Positions 10,022 through 17,549 of a DNA stretch of 64,000 bases are shown one piece after another. This DNA comes from Saccharopolyspora_C sp040643635 (GTDB lineage Bacteria > Actinomycetota > Actinomycetes > Mycobacteriales > Pseudonocardiaceae): assembly GCF_040643635.1 (NCBI RefSeq), contig NZ_JBEYUS010000007.1, positions 96,906 to 160,905 of the forward strand, written 5' to 3'. The notes under the pieces are model-generated. The model did no database searches. It saw only the letters and a list, made by a program, of their open reading frames with translations, and was not told the origin of the DNA. The translations under genes were made by a program, and so were the position numbers. Each line of letters begins with the position of its first letter. Position 1 is the first letter of the stretch.

Positions 10022-13000
10022 GTGCGAGTGGCGATGCTGGGGCCGTTCCGGCTGCACGCGACCGGTGGGGAACCCGTCGAGGTCGGCGGCAGGCGCGTCC
10101 GCGCCCTGCTCGCACGGCTCGCGCTCGACGCGGGACGCCCGGTGCCCGCCGACACGCTCATCGCCGACCTGTGGGGCGCCGCGCAACCGGCCGGGGCGCT
10201 GAACGCGCTGCAATCGCTGGTCTCCCGCGCCCGCCGCAGCAGCGGCGACCTGCGGCTGAGCTCCACGCCCGCGGGGTACGCCTTCGAACCGGCGGACGTC
10301 GACGTGCACCGGTTCGACCGGCTCGCGGCGGCAGGCCGGGACCGGCTCCGCGGCGGGGATGCCGCAGGCGCCGCCGCGGCGTTGCGGGAGGCGCTCGCCC
10401 TGTGGCGCGGTGAGCCGCTGGTGGACTTCGCCGACACCGCGTTCGCGGCACCCCACGTCGCGCGGCTCGACGAAGCCCGGCTGGGCGCGGTGGAGGACCG
10501 GATCGACGCCGAGCTGCTGCTCGGCGGGCACGCGGACGTGATCGCCGAACTGGACGGGCTCTGCACTCGGCACCCGTTGCGGGAACGGCTCACCGCGCTG
10601 CGGCTGCGCGCCCTGCACGCCGCCGGTCGCCGCGCCGACGCGCTCGCCGCCTACGAGGCGCACCGCGCCCGGCTCGCCGAGGAGCTCGGCACCGACCCGT
10701 CGGCGCGGCTGGCCGCGCTGCGCACCGAGCTGCTGCACGACGAACCCGAACCGCCGACGCCCGCGGCGCACCCGGGCATCCCGGCCCGGCTGAGCAGCTT
10801 CGTCGGCCGGGAGGACGAGATCGCGCAGGTCGGCGCGGCCCTCGACCGCTCCCGGCTGGTCACCCTGTTCGGCCCGGGCGGCGCGGGCAAGACCCGGCTG
10901 GCCACCGAGATCGCCGCCGAGACCACCGGCCGCCGGGTGTGGTTCGCGGAGCTGGCGCCGGTGCGCGACGGCGGCGACCTCACCGCCGCCGTGCTCGCCG
11001 CGCTCGGCATCCGCGAGACCCGGCTGCTGGAGGCACCGCAGGCGCCCGGCGCCGCCCGGCTCGCCGACGCGCTCGGCGCCGAACCCGCGCTGCTCGTCCT
11101 CGACAACTGCGAGCACGTCATCGACGCGGCCGCCGGGCTCGCGCACGAGCTCCTCGGCCGCCGCCCCGACCTGCGGGTGCTCGCCACCAGCCGCGAACCG
11201 CTCGCCCTGCCCGGGGAGGAGCTGCTGCCCGTCGGCCCGCTGGCGCTGCCCGCCGACGGGACCGACCCGGCCGCGTCGGCCGCCGTGCGGCTGTTCGCCG
11301 ACCGCGCCGCCGCCGCGAGCCCCGGCTTCGCGCTCACCGCGGACACCGCGCCCGACGTCGTCGAGGTGTGCCTGCGGCTGGACGGCATCCCGCTGGCCAT
11401 CGAACTCGCCGCCGCCCGGCTGCGATCGATGCCGCTGCGGCAGATCGCGGACCGGCTCGACGACCGGTTCCGGCTGCTCACCGGCGGGAACCGGGCGGCG
11501 ATGCCGCGGCACCGCACGCTGCGGGCCGTCGTCGACTGGAGCTGGGACTTGCTCGACGAGCGGGAGCGGCGGCTCGCGGCCCGGATGTCGGTGTGCACCG
11601 GCGCGGTCCGCGCCGACGCGGTGACCGCGGTGTGCGCCGATGCGGAACTGCCCGCCGCCGACGTGTTCTACCTGCTGTCCTCGCTGGTGGAGAAGTCCCT
11701 GGTGACCGTGGTCGAGCACGGCCGCTACCGGATGCTGGAGACGGTCCGCGCCTACTGCTGGCAGCGCTGCCTCGACGACGGCGAGGCCGACCGGGCCCGC
11801 GACGCGCACCTCGCGCACTTCCTCGCCGTCGCCGAAGAAGCCGAACCGGGCCTGTACGGGGCCGAGCAGCTCGACCTGATGGACCGGCTCGACGCCGACC
11901 ACGACAACCTGCTGGCCGCGCTGCACCGGGCCGTCGACGCGGGCGACGCCGACCGCGGGCTGCGGCTGGTCGCCGCGCTGTCCTGGTACTGGTCGGTGTC
12001 CGCGTGGAACGAGGAGGTGATCGCCCGGTTCACGGCCGTCGCCGAGCTCCCCGGCCCGGCCGCACCGCAGGCCAGGGCGGTCGTGCGGCTCGGACGAGCG
12101 CTGGCGGGCAGCGGCGAGGGCTGGGCCGAGCAGGTCCGGTCCGCTGCCCGCGCGGCCGCGGCGAGCGGGGCGATGCACCGCTACCGGCTTTCCGCGCTGC
12201 TGGAGGCGGGGGCGTGGCTGTTCCTCGGCGAACCTGCCGAGGTGCGGCGCGTCATCGAGCTCGCCGCGGCGCACCCCGACCCGTGGGTGCGGGCCGCGGC
12301 CGTGTTCGAGCGAGCCGTCAGCGCCGAGCACGGCGGCGACCCGCGGACCGCCGAAGAGGACCTGCGCACCGCGGCGGACGCGTTCCGCCGGATCGGCGAC
12401 CGGTGGGGGCGGGCGCAGAGCATCAGCAGCCTCGCCGGCCTCCGCTCGATGCGCGGTGATCACGCGGGCGCGATCGACCTGATGGTGGAGGCGCTGGAGA
12501 CGATCCGGCAGCTGCGCTCCGAGGCGGACCTGGTCACGATCATGGTGCGCATCGGGATCGAGCGGGTGCGGGCCGGCGACCTCGCGCGCGCTCGCGCCGA
12601 ACTGGAACGGGCCGGGGAGATCGCGGCGCCCGGCAGGCCGTGGTTCGCGGTGTGGGCGTTGACCGGTCTCGCCGAATGCGCGCGGCAGGAAGGCGGTCCG
12701 GACGCGGCCGAGCGGTACCTGGACGAGGCGGAGCGCGCCGTGGTGGACGAGCACGAAGGTGCGCTGCTGCGTCCCGCGCTGCTGCGGCAACGCGCCGGGG
12801 CCCTGCTCGACCGGGATCGCCTCGACGAGGTTCCGGCGCTGCTCGCGAAGGCCCTCGACGGCGGTGTCGGCATCCGGAGCATGCCGGAGGCGGCGGCCGT
12901 CGCGGAGTGCGCGGCGCGCTGGCGGTGGCACGCCGGCGACCCGGCCGGGACGGCGCGGCTGCTCGGGCTGGCCGTCGCGCTGCGCGGCGCCCTCGACGAA

Positions 13001-13144
13001 GGCGATCCGGACGTGCGCCGGACCCGGGACCGCCTGGCGTCCACCGGAGAACCGCACCGGGCGGTCTTCGACGCCGCGGCGGCGCAGCCGAGGGCCGCGG
13101 CCCACGCCGAGCTCCGCTCCGCGCTGGACCGCGACCGGGGGTGA
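10022..13144 (+). CDS. AfsR/SARP-like regulator with BTAD, NB-ARC and TPR-like domains
   Basis: A large (1040 aa) pathway-type transcriptional activator. It has an OmpR-like winged-helix DNA-binding domain (about 1-90, with DTLIADLWG), a bacterial transcriptional activation domain (about 92-240, FDRLAAAGRDRL to EELGTDPSARLAAL), then an NB-ARC/STAND ATPase with Walker A GPGGAGKTR (about 283-291) and Walker B LLVLDNCEH (about 357), the SREPL sensor stretch, and a long helical TPR-like C-terminus. GTG 10022 begins VRVAMLGPF, the usual start of these domains; GTG 10028 is an alternative. No biosynthetic cluster is adjacent, so its targets are unknown. It is convergent with the exporter operon at 13187. 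Confidence 0.92.
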   Translation: MRVAMLGPFRLHATGGEPVEVGGRRVRALLARLALDAGRPVPADTLIADLWGAAQPAGALNALQSLVSRARRSSGDLRLSSTPAGYAFEPADVDVHRFDRLAAAGRDRLRGGDAAGAAAALREALALWRGEPLVDFADTAFAAPHVARLDEARLGAVEDRIDAELLLGGHADVIAELDGLCTRHPLRERLTALRLRALHAAGRRADALAAYEAHRARLAEELGTDPSARLAALRTELLHDEPEPPTPAAHPGIPARLSSFVGREDEIAQVGAALDRSRLVTLFGPGGAGKTRLATEIAAETTGRRVWFAELAPVRDGGDLTAAVLAALGIRETRLLEAPQAPGAARLADALGAEPALLVLDNCEHVIDAAAGLAHELLGRRPDLRVLATSREPLALPGEELLPVGPLALPADGTDPAASAAVRLFADRAAAASPGFALTADTAPDVVEVCLRLDGIPLAIELAAARLRSMPLRQIADRLDDRFRLLTGGNRAAMPRHRTLRAVVDWSWDLLDERERRLAARMSVCTGAVRADAVTAVCADAELPAADVFYLLSSLVEKSLVTVVEHGRYRMLETVRAYCWQRCLDDGEADRARDAHLAHFLAVAEEAEPGLYGAEQLDLMDRLDADHDNLLAALHRAVDAGDADRGLRLVAALSWYWSVSAWNEEVIARFTAVAELPGPAAPQARAVVRLGRALAGSGEGWAEQVRSAARAAAASGAMHRYRLSALLEAGAWLFLGEPAEVRRVIELAAAHPDPWVRAAAVFERAVSAEHGGDPRTAEEDLRTAADAFRRIGDRWGRAQSISSLAGLRSMRGDHAGAIDLMVEALETIRQLRSEADLVTIMVRIGIERVRAGDLARARAELERAGEIAAPGRPWFAVWALTGLAECARQEGGPDAAERYLDEAERAVVDEHEGALLRPALLRQRAGALLDRDRLDEVPALLAKALDGGVGIRSMPEAAAVAECAARWRWHAGDPAGTARLLGLAVALRGALDEGDPDVRRTRDRLASTGEPHRAVFDAAAAQPRAAAHAELRSALDRDRG

Positions 13145-13147
13145 ACG

Positions 13148-13180
13148 CGGGCGGGAGACCCCCCGAGAGCCTCCCGCCCG
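13148..13180. terminator. Bidirectional terminator between convergent genes
   Basis: A perfect 10-bp stem, CGGGCGGGAG / CTCCCGCCCG (13148-13157 with 13171-13180), lies 3 bases after the regulator stop and 6 bases from the exporter stop. Confidence 0.75.
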
Positions 13181-13186
13181 GCGAAC

Positions 13187-14011
13187 TCACACCCGCTTCC
13201 GGTAGGCCCACATCGCCAGCGGGAAGAACACCGCGGTCAACACCACCATCCAGATCACGGTCGCCGTGAGCGGACCGGCCACCGGCCCGCCGATCATCAG
13301 CCCGCGCGCGGTGTCCGCCAGCTGCGTCACCGGGTTCACCTGCACCCACGCCTGCAACCAGCCCGGCATCGTCTCCGTCGGCACGAACACGTTGCTGCCC
13401 ATCGTCAGCGGGAACATGAACGCCATCGCCACGCCCGGCAGCGCCTGCTGGCTGCGGATCAGCATTCCGAGGAACACCGTGATCCAGCACATCGAGAGCG
13501 CGAACGCCAGCGCGACCAGGAACGCGGCGAACGCCTGCAGCGGCCCGGTCTCGATGCGGAACCCCATCAGCGTCGCCACCGCCAGCAGCACCGCCACCGA
13601 CACCACGTAGCGCACCACGTCGCCGAACACCGCCCCGATCAGCGGCGCGGAGCGGGCGATGGGCAGGCTACGGAACCGGTCGAAGACGCCCTTGCTGATG
13701 TCGGTGTTGAGCTGCATCCCGGTGCCGAGGCTGCCGAAGATCATGTTCATCGCCATCACGCCCGGCAGCGTCTGCTGCAGGTAGGCGCCGGTGTCCTGGG
13801 CGATCGCGCCGCCGAACAGGTACACGAACATCACCAGGAACAGGATCGGCTGCAGCGTGACGTCCAGCAGCCCCTCCGGCGACTTGCGGATCTTGAGCAC
13901 GCTGCGCCCGGCGAGCGTCAGCCCGTGCCGCACGGTGCGCAGCGGTCCGATGCGCTCCTGCGGGTGCGGGGACGCCTCGGTCCCGGTGGCGCGTTCGATC
14001 GTGCTGGTCAT
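13187..14011 (-). CDS. ABC-2 type exporter permease (DrrB-like)
   Basis: This 274-aa membrane protein is the channel of a drug- or lipid-type exporter. It has a cytoplasmic N-terminus, about six membrane segments and the ABC-2 signature region around GSNVFVPTETMPGWLQAWVQ, typical of DrrB/daunorubicin-type permeases. ATG 14011 overlaps the stop of the ATPase gene (ATGA at 14008-14011), so the pair is co-translated. DrrAB-type exporters often serve antibiotic self-resistance or export of an unknown hydrophobic compound. No biosynthetic enzymes lie beside it, so the cargo cannot be named. Confidence 0.92.
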   Translation of the reverse strand: MTSTIERATGTEASPHPQERIGPLRTVRHGLTLAGRSVLKIRKSPEGLLDVTLQPILFLVMFVYLFGGAIAQDTGAYLQQTLPGVMAMNMIFGSLGTGMQLNTDISKGVFDRFRSLPIARSAPLIGAVFGDVVRYVVSVAVLLAVATLMGFRIETGPLQAFAAFLVALAFALSMCWITVFLGMLIRSQQALPGVAMAFMFPLTMGSNVFVPTETMPGWLQAWVQVNPVTQLADTARGLMIGGPVAGPLTATVIWMVVLTAVFFPLAMWAYRKRV

Positions 14012-14964
14012 GCTGCGGTCCCCTCTTCCGCGGCGGGCTTCCCGGTCAGGGCGAGGAACACCTCGTCCAGGCTGGGCAGCCGCAAGGCGAGTTCGTCGGC
14101 GGTGATCCCCGCGTCGTCGAGCCTGCGGACCAGGGTCGACAGCAGCACCGGATCGTCCACCGGCGCGGTGATCAGGCCGCCGTCGTCGGCGGTGGCCGGC
14201 TGCGCGCCGGTGAGCTCGGCGACGATGCGCCGCACCTCCGGCACGTCCTCCGCGCCGCTGGGCCGCACCTGCAGGGTCTGCTTGCCGGTGCGGCGCTTGA
14301 GCTCGTCGGCGCGGCCCTCCGCCACCACCCGGCCGTGGTCGATCACGCTGATCCGGTCGGCCAGCTGGTCGGCCTCCTCCAGGTACTGGGTGGTCAGCAG
14401 GACCGTGACGCCCTCGTCGGTGAGCCCGGTGACCATGTCCCACACCTGGTTGCGGCTGCGCGGGTCCAGCCCGGTCGTCGGCTCGTCCAGGTACAGCACC
14501 TCGGGCCTGCCGACGATGCTGGCGGCCAGGTCCAGCCGCCTGCGCATCCCGCCCGAATAGGTCTTGATCGCGCGGCCGCCCGCGTCGGTGAGCCCGAAGC
14601 GCTCCAGCAGCTCCGCCGCCCGCGCCCGCGCGTCCCGCCGCGGCAGCTCCAGCAACCGGCCGATGAGCACCAGGTTCTCCACCCCGGTCAGCTCCTCGTC
14701 CACCGACGCGTACTGCCCGGTCAGCCCGATGCGGCCGCGCACCGCCACCGCCTCCCGCTGCAGGTCGCGCCCCGCCACGGTGGCCCGGCCCGCGTCCGGC
14801 CGCAGCAGCGTCGCCAGGATGCGCACCGCCGTCGTCTTGCCCGCCCCGTTCGGCCCCAGCACCCCGAGGATCGAGCCGGTCGGCGCGGCCAGGTCGACGC
14901 CGTCCAGCGCGGTGGTCGCGCCGAAGCGTTTCACCAGGCCCTCTGCCTGGATCGCGTAGGACAT
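14008..14964 (-). CDS. ABC exporter ATP-binding protein (DrrA-like)
   Basis: The 318-aa ATPase partners the permease just downstream. Walker A GPNGAGKTT (about 39-47), signature YSGGMRRRLDLAASIVG, Walker B VLYLDEPTTGLDP and the H-loop in LLTTQYLEEADQLADR are intact. A C-terminal regulatory extension (about 230-318) carries the LPSLDEVFLALTG motif of the DrrA family. ATG 14964 follows a strong GAGGAGG ribosome site. Its leader faces the divergent endonuclease/phosphatase-fold gene across about 106 bases. Confidence 0.95.
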   Translation of the reverse strand: MSYAIQAEGLVKRFGATTALDGVDLAAPTGSILGVLGPNGAGKTTAVRILATLLRPDAGRATVAGRDLQREAVAVRGRIGLTGQYASVDEELTGVENLVLIGRLLELPRRDARARAAELLERFGLTDAGGRAIKTYSGGMRRRLDLAASIVGRPEVLYLDEPTTGLDPRSRNQVWDMVTGLTDEGVTVLLTTQYLEEADQLADRISVIDHGRVVAEGRADELKRRTGKQTLQVRPSGAEDVPEVRRIVAELTGAQPATADDGGLITAPVDDPVLLSTLVRRLDDAGITADELALRLPSLDEVFLALTGKPAAEEGTAA

Positions 14965-15070
14965 CCCGCCTCCTCGATTCGCTATGCTCCCCACCATCGG
15001 GGGTGCCGCTGACAACGCGCGCACAGCGCGCTGACGGCGCGGGTGAGCCGCACGACATCGGGGGTGCTGG

Positions 15071-16060
15071 ATGGACGCGGCGGTCGCCGAACCCGAGACC
15101 GGAGCGCCGCGCCGCAAGAACGGGTGCGCGACCGCGCTGTTCGTGCTCGCCGTGCTCGGCACCGCCGCGTGGGCGGCACCCGCGCTGCTGGGGTTCGACA
15201 CCGCGAACCGCTACCTGATCGCGCTGACCGCGACCCTGCCGTACGCCGTGCCGGTGGGGGTCGTGCTGACCGTGCTGGGCCTGGCGCTGCGCCGGTGGCT
15301 GAGCACGCTGCTGGTGGGTCTGCTGTCGGTGGTGCTGGCGGTCCTGGTGCTCCCCCGGGCGATCCCGGATTCGCCGACACCGGTGCAAGGTTCACCGCTG
15401 CGCGTGCTGTCGGTCAACCTGTTTTTCGGCCGGGCCGACGCGGAACGGGTCGTGGACCTGGTGCGGGACGGGCGGGTCGACGTGCTGAGCCTGCAGGAGC
15501 TCACCCCGGAGGCCGCCGCCGCGCTGGACCGCGCCGGGCTCGCCGACCTGCTCCCGCACCGGGTGCTGCACAGCGGGCCGCGGGCCGACGGCAGCGGCAT
15601 CGCGTCCCGGTTCCCGCTGCGCGAGCTGGCGCTGGTGCCGCCGACCTCGCTGGCCCAGCCGTCCGCGCTGATCCGGCTGCCGGGCGGGCGCGAGGTCGAG
15701 TTCGTCGCGGTGCACCCGCTCTACCCGATGGGGGCGGACACGGCCGGCCGCTGGCGGCAGGAGATCGACGCGCTGCCGCGCCCGCCGGGGGAGCGCGCCG
15801 TGCCGCGGATCCTCGCCGGGGATTTCAACGCGACGCTGGACAACTCGCCGCTGCGGGCGCTGCTGGGCGGCGGCTACGCCGACGTCGCCGAGGTCACCGG
15901 GGACGGGCTCGCCCCGACCTGGGGCGCGGGCTGGACGCCGCGCGTCACCATCGACCACGTGCTGATCAGCGAAGGCCTCGTCCCGCAGGACTACCAGGTG
16001 CACGACGTCCCCGGCAGCGACCACCGCGCCATCAGCACCCACCTGGTGATCCCTGGCTGA
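15071..16060 (+). CDS. Membrane-anchored endonuclease/exonuclease/phosphatase-family protein
   Basis: A 329-aa protein with three N-terminal hydrophobic segments (about 20-40, 47-70 and 77-97) followed by an extracytoplasmic EEP-fold domain. Catalytic motifs of the fold are present: LRVLSVNLFFG, the metal-binding Glu in LSLQELTPE, a HP-containing loop (VAVHPLYPMG), AGDFNATLDNSPL, and the C-terminal TIDHVLIS and GSDHRAI. This fold covers nucleases, phosphodiesterases and sphingomyelinases; the actinobacterial membrane-anchored group has no assigned substrate that I can state. It starts divergently from the exporter. Confidence 0.88.
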   Translation: MDAAVAEPETGAPRRKNGCATALFVLAVLGTAAWAAPALLGFDTANRYLIALTATLPYAVPVGVVLTVLGLALRRWLSTLLVGLLSVVLAVLVLPRAIPDSPTPVQGSPLRVLSVNLFFGRADAERVVDLVRDGRVDVLSLQELTPEAAAALDRAGLADLLPHRVLHSGPRADGSGIASRFPLRELALVPPTSLAQPSALIRLPGGREVEFVAVHPLYPMGADTAGRWRQEIDALPRPPGERAVPRILAGDFNATLDNSPLRALLGGGYADVAEVTGDGLAPTWGAGWTPRVTIDHVLISEGLVPQDYQVHDVPGSDHRAISTHLVIPG

Positions 16061-16085
16061 GGCCGCGCCGGACTCGTCCCGCCCT

Positions 16086-16240
16086 GGGGAACCTCAGCGG
16101 GACTCTCGCTGCGGGATCGTTTTCCCGAGCGGCTCCGCCACGAGGGGAAAAGCCGTCCTCGCGCGAATCCCGCTGAGAACCCGCGGGTGGTCCGGGTGCG
16201 TGCGTGGTCGGCGGCTCAGCGCTTCGCGCCGACCGGAAGC
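16086..16240 (+). repeat. Structured intergenic repeat, copy A
   Basis: About 155 bp shared with the copy at 34006-34165. An outer stem CTCAGCGGGA / TCCCGCTGAG (16094-16103 with 16168-16177) encloses a TTTTCCC / GGGGAAAA stem around GGCTCCGCC. The element continues with ACCCGCGGGTGGTCC and a TCGGCG/CGCCGA hairpin. No protein is encoded. Stem bases differ from copy B in a paired way, which points to selection on a folded structure. Confidence 0.75.
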
Positions 16241-16301
16241 AGGCACGATCTGCGGTGGCGCGGCTCTGCTCGCCGGGTGTTGTGCTCGCAGTGGCGGGCG
16301 T

Positions 16302-17135
16302 TCATGCGTTGAGCGCGGCATCGATGGCGCGCAAGGCCGGCAGCGCGGGCTGCGGCAGGGAGAGGCCGCGGCCGTGGCGCACGTCGGGTTCGCGCGGGTT
16401 GATGCGGATCAGCGCCCCGGACGCGGCCGAGGCCAGTTCGGCGTGCCTGCGCACCGTCGGCACCGCGGTGCCCGCGCCGAGCTCCACCACCACCAGCCGC
16501 GCCGCCCGCAGCGACCGCCGCCACGCCTGCAGCGCGTCCAGCCGCGGCTGCGCGTCCCCGGCGACCCAGCTCCAGTCCCCGAACATCAAGATGTTCGGCC
16601 GCGCCGTGCCGCCGCAGTTCCGGCAGGCGGGCAGCGGGGATTCCGCGCGCATCGTCGCCGGATCGACCCGCACCGAGACGTCGGCGGCCGACCACACGTC
16701 GTCGGTGCACGGTTCCAGGCACTGCAACCGGTGGATGCTGCCGTGGCACTCGGCGACGTGCTCCGGCGCGAACCCGGCGACCTGGAACTGGCCGTCGACG
16801 TTCGAGGTGAACACCCGCGCGCCGAGCGGCATCCGCCGCGCCCACCGGTGCAGGATCGCGAAGCCCTCGTGCGGCACCGTCGCGCGGTACAGCCCGAGCC
16901 GGTGCCCGTAGAAACCCCACGCGAGCGCGGGATCTTCGGCGAAGTGCACCGGATCGGCGACCTCGACGAAGCTCAACCCGAGCCGCTCGTACGGCGGGTA
17001 CGCCCGCCAGAAACCGGCGTCGCCGCGGAAGTCGGGGAGCCCGGAGTCGACACCGATCCCCGCGCCCGCGCACACCAGCAGCGCTTCCGCCCCGGCGATC
17101 TCCGCCGCCGCGGCGGCGACCGCGTCCGTGCTCAC
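16302..17135 (-). CDS. Sir2-family NAD-dependent deacylase-like protein
   Basis: The 277-aa protein has the sirtuin fold: NAD-binding GAGIGVDSGLPDFRG near residue 25, the altered TSNVDGQF in place of the usual TQNIDGLH, the catalytic His in ECHGSIHRLQC, and two Cys pairs (C-x4-C and C-x2-C) for the structural zinc. The known reaction is NAD-dependent removal of acyl groups from lysine, or ADP-ribosyl transfer. GTG 17135 is preferred because AGGAG lies just before it; GTG 17147 would add four residues. The TSNVDGQF variant keeps the Asn and Asp but replaces the last His with Phe, so substrate range may differ. Confidence 0.85.
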   Translation of the reverse strand: MSTDAVAAAAAEIAGAEALLVCAGAGIGVDSGLPDFRGDAGFWRAYPPYERLGLSFVEVADPVHFAEDPALAWGFYGHRLGLYRATVPHEGFAILHRWARRMPLGARVFTSNVDGQFQVAGFAPEHVAECHGSIHRLQCLEPCTDDVWSAADVSVRVDPATMRAESPLPACRNCGGTARPNILMFGDWSWVAGDAQPRLDALQAWRRSLRAARLVVVELGAGTAVPTVRRHAELASAASGALIRINPREPDVRHGRGLSLPQPALPALRAIDAALNA

Positions 17136-17156
17136 CGCGCTCCTCACCCCTCGGAT

Positions 17157-17183
17157 CCCGGGCGGGCGCGGTGCCCGCCCGGG
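17157..17183 (-). terminator. Terminator hairpin after mhuD
   Basis: A perfect 11-bp stem CCCGGGCGGGC / GCCCGCCCGGG with a 5-base loop lies 7 bases past the mhuD stop and just before the Sir2 start. Confidence 0.8.
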
Positions 17184-17190
17184 AGAACGC

Positions 17191-17499
17191 TCACGCGTCC
17201 TTGTGCTTCTCCTGGACGACCTCGAACTCCAGCAGGCTGGAGCCGGTGGCGACGGTGTTCTTGTGCTCGCCGGAGTGCGCGGCCTTCGCCGGGCCCTGCG
17301 CCCAGTTCTGGAAGTCCTCTTCGGACTCCCACTTCGTGTAGACGAAGTACCGGGTGTCGCCCTGCACGGGCCGCAGCAGCTCGAAGCCGAGGAAACCGGG
17401 GGAGTCCTCCACCGAGCCGTGGCGCCCGGCGAAGCGCTTCTCCAGTTCGGGGCCGGAGCCCTCGGGGACCTCGATCGCGTTGATCTTCACAACAGCCAT
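17191..17499 (-). CDS. mhuD: Heme-degrading monooxygenase MhuD
   Basis: MhuD is a dimeric ferredoxin-like (antibiotic biosynthesis monooxygenase fold) enzyme that opens heme and releases iron, in mycobacteria as mycobilin without CO. The 102-aa product has family length. The three residues known to matter in M. tuberculosis MhuD occur at the same numbers: Asn7, Trp66 and the heme-ligand His75. The start MAVVKINAIEVPEGSGPELE and the end TGSSLLEFEVV follow the mycobacterial protein as I remember it closely. It is monocistronic, with its own terminator. It sits in the same neighbourhood as Rv3592. No iron box is visible just upstream. Confidence 0.9.
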   Translation of the reverse strand: MAVVKINAIEVPEGSGPELEKRFAGRHGSVEDSPGFLGFELLRPVQGDTRYFVYTKWESEEDFQNWAQGPAKAAHSGEHKNTVATGSSLLEFEVVQEKHKDA

Positions 17500-17549
17500 G
17501 TACGCAGCCTACGGGTCCGCCCCGGGCCTGACGAGCAGCGCAGCGGGGC

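Noticed and set aside
9908..13105. A 1065-codon antisense frame over the first BTAD regulator
   Set aside because: Shadow of the real gene; composition is Arg/Gly/Pro-rich with no domain.
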